Source: Sinohyriopsis cumingii
Lineage: Eukaryota; Mollusca; Bivalvia; Unionida; Unionidae
Assembly (NCBI GenBank): GCA_028554795.2
Contig: CM068842.1
Coordinates: 53,767,608-53,831,607, forward strand
Direction of reading: 5' to 3'
Length of the DNA: 64,000 nt
Below are positions 1 to 10,835 of this stretch, in pieces (the stretch's first letter is position 1; each line of letters starts with the position of its first letter). The position numbers and the translations under genes were made by a program. The notes under the pieces are model-generated. The model was not told the DNA's origin and did not search any database. It worked only from the letters and a program-made list of their open reading frames with translations.

Positions 1-304
1 AAAAATCAATAACACAAAATATTTCCATGGAGAAGATTATCATGATTTAGACTGGGGCATCCTTCCTCCTCAATTCCAGAATTAAAAATATGGCAGTCTG
101 CATCCATGGAAATATAATACACCAACTTGTTCCCCATGATGGTTTTGTTTTATTGGCATAATTTTTGCTTTCTTGCATCACATTGTATACAGAAATAACT
201 TAGGGCTTACATGCTGACAGATGAATATGGGACAGCCTTCCTTTACTAGCTGATGGAGGATGGCCATCTGTAACTGACTGGTTGCCATGTGTAATAAGTA
301 GGTC

Positions 305-1666
305 AAGATCAACATAGTTTGGAGCTCAGTGCTTGACGTGCCAAACTTCTGATCTAAGTCTTATATCTGACAGTAAATCTAGGTCTACACTGTTTGGAGT
401 TGGGTGCTTGACATATGTGATAGTAGATTTTGGTCTATACTGTTTGGAGTTGGGTGCTTGACATATATGATAGTAGATCTAGGTCTACATTGTTTGGAGT
501 TGGGTGCTTGACATATATGATAGTAGATCTAGGTCTACATTGTTTGGAGTTGGGTGCTTGACATATCTTACTTCAGATCGAACTCTACAATTTGGTGTTA
601 GGTGCTTGACATATCTTACTTCAGATCTAACTCTACACTGTTTGGAGTTGGGTGTTTGACATATATGATAGTAGGTCTAGGTCTACATTGTTTGGAGTTG
701 GGTGTTTGACATATGTGATAGTAGGTCTAGGTCTACACTGTTTGGAGTTGGGTGTTTGACATATGTGATAGTAGATCTAGGTCTACATTGTTTGGAGTTG
801 GGTGCTTGACATATCTTACTTCAGATCGAACTCTACAATTTGGTGTTAGGTGCTTGACATATCTTACTTCAGATCTAACTCTACACTGTTTGGAGTTGGG
901 TGTTTGACATATATGATAGTAGGTCTAGGTCTACACTGTTTGGAGTTGGGTGCTGATAGTAGATTTTGGTCTATACTGTTTGGAGTTGGGTGCTTGACAT
1001 ATCTTACTTCAGATCTAACTAGTCTGCACTGTTTGGAGTTGGGTGATTGATATATCTTACTTCACATCTAACTCTACACTGTTTGGAGTTGGGTGTTTGA
1101 CATATGTGATAGTAGGTCTAGGTCTACATTGTTTGGAGTTGGGTGTTTGACATATGTGATAGTAGATCTAGGTCTACACTGTTTGGAGTTGGGTGCTTGA
1201 CATATCTTACTTCAGATCGAACTCTACAATTTGGTGTTAGGTGCTTGACATATCTTACTTCACATCTAACTCTACACTGTTTGGAGTTGGGTGTTTGACA
1301 TATATGATAGTAGGTCTAGGTCTACATTGTTTTGGAGTTGGGTGCTTGACATATATGATAGTAGGTCTAGGTCTACACTGTTTGGAGTTGGGTGTTTGAC
1401 ATATATGATAGTAGGTCTAGGTCTACATTGTTTGGAGTTGGGTGCTTGACATATCTGACAGTAAATCTGGGTTTACATTGTTTGGAGTTGGGTGCTTGAC
1501 ATATCTTACTTCAGACCTAACTCTACACTGTTTGGAGTTGGGTGCTCGACATATCTTACTTCAGACCTAACTCTACACTGTTTGGAGTTGGGTGCTTGAC
1601 ATATCTGACAGCAGATGTAACTCTACACTGTTGGGAGTTGGGTGCTTGTTATATCTGACAGTAGAC
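305..1666. repeat. Minisatellite, ~50-bp unit, about 27 copies
   Basis: The unit contains tgtttggagttgggtgcttg followed by acatat, a variable stretch and ctctacac or gtctacat. The period is 50 bp (for example 491 to 541). At least three subtypes alternate: a tgatagtagatctaggt type, a ttacttcagatctaact type, and a shorter aatttggtgttagg type. Short open frames here come from the repeat and are not genes. Confidence 0.95.
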
Positions 1667-1670
1667 CTTA

Positions 1671-1993
1671 GTCTAATCTGATTAAAGCCAGATCTCTGCT
1701 GTCCTACATGAAGACCTGACAGTGACTGCTAAGGGGTCGTGTTCTCTGGTGACCTTTAAATTAGCCAATTAAAATGCAGCTTTCAGAAATTTGAAAGTGA
1801 ATAAAATCATTTGGTACACATTGATACCCTGTAGCCATAATGCTCAGTTTCTCAAAGTGAAAATTTAAGACTTCATCTGAATGGATGATAAAATGTGCAA
1901 TTATGGTAAAAACAGTGATCACCAGAACATGACCCCTGTGCAGTCGCTGTCAGATCTTCATGTAGGACAGTGGAAATATAATTTTAATTAGAC
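1671..1993. mobile_element. Imperfect inverted-repeat element, MITE-like
   Basis: Both ends start with GTCTAAT when read inward, and both arms contain ctgtcctacatgaaga followed by a related ctgacagtgactgc-like stretch and ggggtc-tgttct. The arms are about 60-80 bp with mismatches, around a core of about 160 bp. The element begins right where the 50-bp array ends. I could not find a convincing target duplication, so its class is unknown. Confidence 0.5.
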
Positions 1994-3261
1994 AAACTTT
2001 GTCTTGGTCTTTGAAGTGTACATGTCAAGTACCATGTTTTATCAGAAGAAAGCAGTTCCGGTCCCTCTGACATAGTGATTAATTGGTTGAGCACTCAGCT
2101 TTGCAGATAATGCTCAGACAGTCAAGGTCTTGATGAAGGAGATGGGTAGGTTTTATTTACCTGCAATGACCTTTTCTGCTGCAAGTAATATGCTCTGAGC
2201 TTGTTTCACATGCTATTACTGGGTCAGTTTTAAAATCTGACAAGACTTGGAATAAGGCATTTGAATGATTGGCTGACACTGGATGTGCCAATATACACGC
2301 TTAACAAAACACAAATGACACTTTTCATCATACTTAGCCCATGGCCAAATCTTTTCCAGTGATCCTAAAAAGTTCAAATATGTTTATCTTTATCATAATT
2401 TCTCTCCTTTGCAGACTTGGGATGTTTTAAGTCCTTCAGTGCAATATGTCTTTAAGCAGCTGAATTCTCTATGGTTGATTCTTGCCTTCTGCTGGCAAGT
2501 CCATTCTAAAAACAAACTCATAGCAACTAGAATAAATATAAAGCAGATATGTTTTTGATGCTTAGTTTTGGCTATAGGTGAAAAAAGACAAAAGTCTGAT
2601 TGAAAAGATCAAGTTTTGATTGGTGATACTGCATTGTAAATTTGCAAATTTTTAGTAATATTTTACAACATGAGTCTCCCAATATCAAGTGACTTTTGCT
2701 TGCATCAGTCCAATTTTATGACTATTTTCAGATGTATTAAAGATTAAAAACAATTTTCTTCAATTTATAGGAATAAATAAGAAGTATTAAAGGTCCAATG
2801 GATAGAATTACCGGTCTGCAGCCTCAGACCACTGTAACCAATGTAAACAAACAAAATATTCCCTGGATTTCACCTTCCAATCAGGCTTGCAATGTCTGAA
2901 TGAAGTTTAAAAAAGACCAGTCAAGATTTATCTTGTACCTCAGCCAAAATAATGCTGTTTTACCTATAAGCCATAATGTGCAGTGTACAAAGTACTGAGG
3001 TAAAGGTAAATACTAACAGTGGATCTGACACTGGGCAGTTCATTTTGCAATTACGCCAATAAAACAGCAGTCATTAATCTAATTCAAGCATTGTCTCACT
3101 TGGGTCTATCACATCTTCATCAAATGAAAGTGATGCAAACTAAAAAAAAATTTGTTCTTGCAATACCTGAACATGGCTTTCCTAAGCTTTGGGAAACTGA
3201 TCTGATTGCTTCATGGGATTGAGGCAAAGTAATACATCATCATAATTTATAACATGATATG
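1994..3261. other. Non-coding AT-rich stretch
   Basis: I see no convincing exon, RNA gene or mobile element here. The only open frames are short and have no recognisable residues. Confidence 0.5.
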
Positions 3262-3445
3262 TCTTATGCAAACAATGGAATTTTCATTGGCTGTCTGAGA
3301 CATGCCCACTGCATACTGTGATGTATTTAATGCAAACAATGGAATTTTCATTGGCTGACTAAGACAGGCCACTGCATACTGTGATGTATTTCATACAAAC
3401 AATGGAATTTTCATTGGCTGTTTGAGGCATACCTCCTGCATCAGT
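3262..3445. repeat. Short tandem repeat, ~75-bp unit, three copies
   Basis: The phrase aacaatggaattttcattgg recurs three times. Each time it is followed by a ctg...gacatgcc-like segment and ctgcatac-gtgatgtattt. Confidence 0.8.
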
Positions 3446-3547
3446 GTCTATTTATAAATTGTTACATGACATCCTTTTAAACTTAAAAACAGAAGCTTGG
3501 TGCTTGCTGCATTTTAAAGTAGATATGGCTCTACCATAACACTATGC

Positions 3548-4300
3548 TTGCCATATGTGACAGAACATTTGGCTCTACACTGTTCTGCAGCTGGTGTTTG
3601 ATGTATGTGACAGAACATTTGGCTCTACACTGTTTTGCAGCTGGTGTTTGATGTATGTGACAGAACATTTGGCTCGACATTGCAGCTGGGTGCTTGATGT
3701 ATGTGAGAGAACATTGGGCTCTACACTGTTTTGCAGCTGGGTGCTTAATGTATGTGAGAGAACATTGGGCTCTACACTGTTTTGCAGCTGGGTGCTTGAT
3801 GTATGTGACAGAACATTGGGCTCTACACTGTTTTGCAGATGGGTGCTTGATGTATGTGACAGAACATTGGGCTCTACACTGTTTTGCAAATGGGTGCTTG
3901 ATGTATGTGACAGAACATTTGGCTCTACACTGTTTTGCAGCTGGGTGCTTGATGCATGTGACAGAACAATGGGCTCTACACTGTTTTGCAGATGGATGCT
4001 TGATGTATGTGACAGAACATTGGGCTCTACACTGTTTTGCAGATGGGTCCTTGATGTATGTGACAGAACATTGGGCTCTACACTGTTTTGCAGATGGGTG
4101 CTTGATGTATGTCACAGAACATGGGGCTCTACACTGTTTTGCTGCTAGGTGCTTAATGTATATGAGAGAACATTGGGCTCTACACTGTTTTGCAGATGGG
4201 TGATTGATGTATGTGAGAGAACGTTGGGCTCTACACTGTTTTGCAGATGGGTGCTTGATGTATGTGACAGAACATTTGGCTCTACACTATTTTGCAGTTT
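3548..4300. repeat. Minisatellite, 51-bp unit, about 15 copies
   Basis: The unit is ctctacactgttttgcagct followed by gggtgcttgatgtatgtgacagaacattggg. The period is 51 bp (3721 to 3772). Because 51 is a multiple of 3, frames stay open on both strands for 170-195 codons. These are repeat artefacts. The unit shares the core tctacactgttt...ag-tgggtgcttga with the 50-bp array at 305-1666, so the two arrays are related. Confidence 0.95.
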
Positions 4301-5798
4301 GGGCTTTACAGGACTCACAGTACTAATTCCATTCTCATAGTAAACCTATGCAAACACCATATTAAAAATATCAATAACTTTTAAATTTTTGGGTGCTGAT
4401 GATCAAACCTGATCAAACCTATATTTATCAGTATAGATGAAACCTGGATGTGAGTTTCTGTGTAGAGGAAAGGATATGAGCTGCGGCATTTTCTGGACCT
4501 GTATGTGTTTGAAACAAGTGCTTTCAATTCTGCACCAAAGAGTCAGGTACTAATTTTAGTAATGAGTGTTTCAAACTCAAAACTGTTAAAGGACTAAAAT
4601 TCCATCACTAAAATAATGTCTCTGTTTTTCTTCTCTCACTTACAACCAGGATAAGCTCTCAAAAGATTCTTTTCCCTAAAACATAACTTACATTATTAAC
4701 CAATACTGGTCAGCCAAACCCATATATACTCTATTTTATGTTCACCCATTTCCAGGCTGGTTCCCATTTTTCCATACCATTAGTACCATGTGTCATATAT
4801 CCACCTTTGATTTGTTTTGACAGCCCTAGGAAATTAGTTCAATATATAAGTAAGCAATGTGCATAGTTGTGCTTGTGAAAGATTACATTAGTGAATATTA
4901 AAGTTCATGTTCACCCTAAAGAGCAACGGTGCATTTCAGGCAACATTTAAATATTTGAGTTTTTTTTAAAGAAAATCAGAAACAAAATATTAAAATAAAG
5001 CTGTCTAATAAGAATCATCATTTTTAATATCACCATTTATTGCTCTTCAATTTAATACTGAAATATATTACCAGCCTTGTCATATTATGTAATCGATGCG
5101 TAAAAGGTCAAGGTGATTATTTATATGTACATGTATTATTACAGAAAAAATAAATTTAAATGAAAAAAATTCCTCCCAGAAGACATATAATTTAAAACTG
5201 AAGTAAGGTAGATATAAGTCCATTAAAATGCAAAATATGAACTTTCAAAACATTCGCTGAAAGAAATTTGTGGGATGCAAAGTCATGAGAGGTCATCACC
5301 ATTAAGCATGGTGGAATCGACCTACGTGATCATATCTGAAGCATTATGTTTCAAAACACAACTAGGAAATATCATATCGCTTACAATAATTACTCTATAA
5401 ATGGTAAATTATATAAATTTTATATATGTATTGCTTAGATATAAACCAAAGTGCAAAACACTCCACCTAACATAGTCAAATCTACACACTGTTCCCCCTC
5501 CCCCTTCATGGCAACAGTTGATATATCTGAAAATGTGTTTGATATCCCACTGGAAGTCACACTCCAATCAATTTTGTTCCACATACAAATCTAACATATG
5601 AGCTATTGTCCAGTCCCAGTTTAAATGTAAACTGCACAGACCTAGAAGTGCCATCCCGTAATACAATGGCAGCTCTGGGTCTATGCAGTTTGGTAGGAGT
5701 AATCAGTAGAACACACAATATAGTAGAGCCTGACTGACTGATGCAATATGACCTATGTATAGGTCACTGAGATGATTACTGAAAAGTTCCGATCCTAA
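4301..5798. other. Non-coding stretch with no recognised feature
   Basis: This is AT-rich sequence with no long frame and no recognised repeat family. A segment near 5,660-5,700 (ctgggtctatgcagtttggt) may be a remnant of the neighbouring minisatellite core. Confidence 0.45.
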
Positions 5799-6127
5799 TG
5801 TGTGTGTGTGTGTGATTGATTTGGATTTTTAACATAGCTTTAACAATTTTTCAGTCTTATCACTATAATGTCTTCAGTGTGGCAGTTTATAGTGATGTCT
5901 AACACTGGGGCATCATGCCACAGACATATAGCATGATTCCCCACCCAGTCACATTATCCTGACACCAGTCACATGAGTCCTAATACTAACCTCTTAATGC
6001 CAAGTGCAAAGCAAGGCAGCTGTTAGTACCATTTTTTAATAGTCTTTAGTATGATTCGATGGGGTTCAAACCCATGATCTCCAGCATCTGAAGCAGACAT
6101 TTTAACCTCTAGGCCACCAGAGCGGTC
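5799..6127 (-). mobile_element. tRNA-derived SINE (family with CA tail)
   Basis: Read on the minus strand, it starts with GACCGCTCTGGTGGCCTAGA. It has an A-box-like TGGCCTAGAGG and a B-box-like GGTTTGAACCC, then a ~200-bp body, and ends in gttaaagctatgttaaaaatcc with a (CA)n tail. Four to five related copies in the window make the family assignment firm. It is a tRNA-like SINE head, not a functional tRNA gene. Confidence 0.88.
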
Positions 6128-6149
6128 TCCTATCATAATGACCCTTGCA

Positions 6150-6500
6150 TAATTCATTTGATTATTGAAATGTTCCTACCATACTGACCCAAGTTTAATT
6201 AACATGATTACTGAATACTCATTACCATAATGACCCTTCCATAAACAGTATGATTACTGATATGTTCCTACCATTTTGACCCTTGTTAAATTGACATGTA
6301 CAGTATAAATCACACCATTAATAACATTTTTCAAGCATATCAACCTTTGTAAATTCACACCTTTGCTAAAATTGCCTACCATATCAACCCATGTATAATT
6401 CACACCATTACTAAAAATTTCCTATCAACCCATGTATACTGCACACCATTACTGAAGTGTTTCTATCATACTGATCCACATATAATGTGCTCCATTACAG
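6150..6500. repeat. Degenerate tandem repeat, ~50-60 bp unit
   Basis: Phrases like accattactgaa, cctaccatactgaccca and tgtataattcacaccatta recur about six times with many differences. Confidence 0.6.
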
Positions 6501-6589
6501 TTATGCCATCACAGACCCTAACCAGCCAGGACATTATATAAATATATATCTCAGTAAATAAAATTTAGCAGTCTGATTCATGTGACACA

Positions 6590-7735
6590 CAGATACATTA
6601 CTACATCACATTACAAACAGATACATTAATACATCACATTACACACAGGTACATTAGTACATCAAATTACACACAGGTACATTAGTACATCATATTGCAC
6701 ACAGGTACATTAGTACATCACCTTACACACAGGTATATTATTAGTACAACACATTACACATGTACATTAGTATATTACATTACACACAGGTACATTAGTA
6801 TGTCACATTATGCACAGGTACTTTAGTACATCACATTGCACACAGGTACATTAGTATGTCACATTATGCACAGGTACTTTAGTACATCACATTATACACA
6901 TGTACATTAGTACATCGTATTAAACACAAGTACATTAGTACATCACAATGCACACAGGTACATTAGTACATCACATTACACACAGGTATATTAGTACATC
7001 ACATTACACACAGGTACATTAGTATGTCACATTACACACAGGTATATTAGTACATCACATTACACACAGGTATACACACAGTGGTTCTTTCCGGGGTTTT
7101 CCGGGTTCTTCCTCCACTATTAATACTGGCCGCCATGTATAGCCTATCGTGTGCTGAAAAATGGCGTTAAACCCCACAACAACAACAACAACAATACACA
7201 CAGGTATATTAATACATCACATTACACACAGGTACATTAGTACATCATATTACACACAGGTACATTAGTATATCATATTACACACAGGTACATTAGTACA
7301 TCATATAACACAGGAACATTAGTACATCACATTACACACAGGTATATTAGTACATCACATCACACACAGGTATATTAGTACATCACATTACACTCAGGTA
7401 CATTAATACATCACATTACACACAGGTACATTAGTGCATCACATTACACACATATACATTAGTACATCACATTACACACATGTACATTAGCACATCACAT
7501 TACACACAGGTACATTAGTACATCAAGTTACACACAGGTACATTAGTACATCACATTACACACACGTACATTAGTACATCATGTTATACACAGGTATATT
7601 AGTACATCACATTACACACAGGTATATTAATACATCACATTACACACAGGTACATTAGTACATCATATTACAATCAGGTAGATTAGTACATCACATTTAC
7701 ACACAGGTATATTTCATACATCACATTTAACATAA
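6590..7735. repeat. Minisatellite, 28-bp unit, about 36 copies
   Basis: The unit is acattagtacatcacattac followed by acacaggt, period 28 bp. Variants carry tatatt for tacatt, and tatgtcac for tacatcac. A SINE tail interrupts it at 7081-7193. Confidence 0.95.
7081..7193 (+). mobile_element. 5'-truncated SINE tail inserted in minisatellite, flanked by TSD
   Basis: The segment runs gtggttctttccggggtttt ... ctggccgccatg ... gcgttaaaccc and ends in (AAC)n. It matches the copy at 47,700-47,813. The 9-bp atacacaca occurs immediately before (7072-7080) and after (7194-7202), which suggests a target-site duplication. This tail type, with ctggccgcca and gcgttaaac, is one I know from mollusc genomes. 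Confidence 0.8.
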
Positions 7736-7798
7736 AGAGAAATGTTCAAGATACTGCTGTGAGGTAAACAAGACCTGTGTTATTTCTTGGAGGGTTAC

Positions 7799-7907
7799 CT
7801 ACCATGCTCACCACCACTGCAATTTCCTGAAATCCCATCAATGAGTGGTTGCTGTCTATGAGGATGTCTATCAAGACTTCCAACTCGCAGACGACTCTGC
7901 ACAGTCC
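7799..7907 (-). CDS. Candidate internal exon of unknown gene
   Basis: A 109-nt segment is bounded by a good acceptor (cttttattgtttag after a pyrimidine-rich tract) and a good donor (GGTAG|gtaacc). Two frames are open throughout. One, entered with two bases, reads T-VQSRLRVGSLDRHPHRQQ and then an ISGNC-SGGEHG segment. Its entry phase matches the phase-1 end of exon 5 of the glucosidase gene, but its residues do not resemble what follows EHPTLG in that family. The other frame is hydrophobic (VCELEVLIDILIDS). It could be an alternative or terminal exon of the same gene, an exon of another gene, or chance. I do not recognise the product. Confidence 0.35.
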
Positions 7908-7928
7908 CTAAACAATAAAAGATGAGAA

Positions 7929-7930
<2 letters not shown>

Positions 7931-7985
<55 letters not shown>
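7931..7985. repeat. (AT)n microsatellite
   Basis: About 27 AT dinucleotides run into a short (CA) stretch. It lies just upstream, on the minus strand, of the candidate exon's acceptor. Confidence 0.95.
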
Positions 7986-7994
<9 letters not shown>

Positions 7995-7999
7995 ACACA

Positions 8000-9240
8000 C
8001 ACACGGATCTCAAATAAAAAATTGTCCAATTCAGACCCACAGCACCAACCATATGTTTTAAATTACTGCCAATGCCTTACACTGAGAATGTTAGTGGCTT
8101 TTTTAAGTAGGGAACACAATCTTCACAAAAATATAACTTGGACAGTGTCCACATTACAGTTTCAAGTCAGATGTCACATTGCCTAAATTGGGTTATTTTT
8201 AGCATTGGAAATAATGTCACTAGATAACCTTGGTAACCAGCTAGGCATTGCTAAAACTGCTGTTAAAAATTATATATTACAACAAAATTTTGCATGGATT
8301 GATGAGTAAATAATTACATAAAATCACTAATAAGATGAAAATAATCACAAAAGTCTGGGGTTTCTATCCTTTTTCATGTCATTTTTTGATGATTAATCCT
8401 TGATTCATTTTCAAATACCAATGAATCTGTAAACAAATAATTATTTATCAGTAGATAATTTAACCTGAATGAAATAAAAATGAAGAATGTACTTTTCCGC
8501 CCAATAAGTACCTGAAGCTGAAAAGAATTTCTATGAATCCACTTAAGTTCATTCATTCATTTGTTGTTTTATTTTTCTGAAACCATCACAGTACTGATAT
8601 TCTTATGAAGTTCAACATACCAAATTTGGTAACAAAAATATTTCCATACATGATATAGCTAAATGTTCACAAGATATTTTATAAGTGCAATAAATAATTC
8701 TTTGTCTTGACCTTTGACCTTGAGTTTAATATCATTGACAAAAGATAACTGAATATAACTGTCTTCAACAGAAATGCCCATAGACTAAATTTGGTTAAAT
8801 CTATGATTAATATTATTTGGAAGAAAACAAAGTCACTGAAGTGGTATCATTCAAAGTATATTTCAGATATATCCACAAACCAGGTTTGATCAATATCCAC
8901 TGATACTCATTTATATTATCATGCTCTCGTGCCAGTACAGGTAAAATTCTGAAACTGTAAAAGACATCTAATGTCAAAATCAATCTTAGAATATGTTTAT
9001 TTCTTCAGTGGAATGCAACTAAATAGAAAGTATGGAAAAAAAGCATTCGTACATGTACCAAACCCTGTGTTAAAAAACTAAATGAAATACAAAAATGCAT
9101 GTGATGGCTTTAGACTTGATCCCTTGGTCAGTTCAGTTTGGATTTCAGAAATCCTTCACAAATGACGACATGTTAATGGTCAGATCTGCACCATTTTCTA
9201 TTAAGAACCAATTAAATATTGCAAGAAACATTTGAAGAAA
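8000..9240. other. Non-coding stretch, one dispersed-repeat fragment
   Basis: No supportable exon is visible. Around 9,120-9,260 the phrase ggtcagatctgcaccatttt followed by a-caa-taaa resembles the ~165-bp repeat at 17.2-18.2 kb. Confidence 0.4.
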
Positions 9241-9254
9241 CAAATCCCCCAGAA

Positions 9255-10835
9255 CTCAATGCTACCATTCAAGCAAAACCAACTAAATGCTAATATTCCT
9301 ACAAAACCATCTCAATACTACCATTTCTACAAACCCATCTCAATGATACCATTCCTACAAAACCATCTCAATGCTAACATTCCTACAAAACCATCTTAAT
9401 GCTACCATTCCTAAAAAACCATCTCAATGCACTCCTTCCTACAAAACAATCTCAAGGCTATCGTTCATACAAACTCATCTCGATGCACTCCTTCCTACAA
9501 ACCATCTTAATGCTACCATTCCTAAAAAAACATCTCAATGCACTCCTTCCTACAAAACCATCTTGATGCTATCCTTCCAACAAAACCATCTCAATGCTAC
9601 TATTCAAGGAAAACCATCTCAATGATATCATTCATACAAACTCATTTCAATGCTACCATTTCTACAAAACCATCTCAATGCTACCATTCCTACAAAACCA
9701 TCTCAATGATACAATTCAAGGAAAACCATCTCAATGCTATCATTCATACAAACTCATCTCAATGCACTCCTTCCTACAAAACCATCTCGATGCTACCATT
9801 TCTACAAAACCATCTCAATCCTACCATTTCTACAAAACCATCTCAATGCTACCATTCAAGCAAAACCATCTCAATGATACCATTCCTTCAAAACCATCTC
9901 AATGCTATCATTCCTTCAAAACCATCTCAATGCCATCATTCCTACAAAACCATCTCAATGCTACCATTCCTACAAAACCATCTCAATGCTATAATTCCTA
10001 CAAAACCATCTCAATACTACCATTCCTACAAAACCATCTCAATGCTATCATTCATACAAAACCATCTCAATGCTACCATTCCTACAAAACCATCTCAATG
10101 ATACCATTCCTACAAAACCATCTCAATGCTACCTTTCCTACAAAACCATCTCAATGCTACCTTTCCTACAAAACCATCTCAATGATACCATTCCTACAAA
10201 ACCATCTCAATGCTATCATTCCTTCAAAACCATCTCAATGCCATCATTCCTACAAAACCATCTCAATGCTACCATTCCTACAACACCATCTCAATGCTCC
10301 ATTCCTACAAAACCATCTCAATGCTATCATTCATACAAAACCATCTCAATGCTACCATTCCTACAAAACCATCACAATGCTACCATTCCTACAAAACCAT
10401 CTCAATGCTACCATTCCTACAAAACCATCTCAATGCTATCATTCCTACAAAACCATCACAATGCTACCATTCATACAAAACCATCTCAATGCTACCTTTC
10501 CTACAAAACCATCTCAATGCTACCTTTCCTACAAAACCATCTCAATGCTACCATTCCTACAAAACCATCTCAATGCTATCATTCATACAAAACCATCTCA
10601 ATGCCATCATTCATACAAAACCATCTCAATGATACCATTTCTACAAAACCATCACAATGCTACCATTCCTACAAAACCATCTCAATGCTACCATTCCTAC
10701 AAAACCATCTCAATGCTACCATTCCTACAAAACCATCTCAATGCTACCATTCCTACAAAACCATCTCAATGCTACCATTCCTACAAAACCATCTCAATGC
10801 TACCATTCCTACAAAACCATCTCAATGATACCTTT
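9255..10835. repeat. Minisatellite, 28-bp unit, about 56 copies
   Basis: The unit is ctaccattcctacaaaacca followed by tctcaatg, period 28 bp (10681 to 10709). It is very homogeneous after about 9,900. As 28 is not a multiple of 3, translation cycles through three frames every 84 bp. No frame meets a stop, which yields an apparent 437-codon ORF with a 28-residue period. I regard that ORF as an artefact. The unit is unrelated to the other 28-bp array. Confidence 0.96.

Noticed and set aside
3531..4340. Overlapping frames of 60-194 codons on both strands
   Set aside because: They are by-products of a 51-bp repeat (multiple of 3). Three frames on two strands stay open over the same DNA, several lack an ATG, and none has a non-repetitive part.
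7795..8052. 85-codon frame running through the (AT)n tract
   Set aside because: The part encoded by the microsatellite (a YIYIYI run) is spurious. Only the segment between the splice sites at 7799-7907 is kept as a candidate exon.
8374..8440. Minus-strand acceptor-like site followed by LVFENES, resembling the LLFTENE motif expected after exon 5
   Set aside because: The frame runs into a stop after about 15 codons, there is no GT donor in a suitable place, and the residues around the motif do not fit the family.
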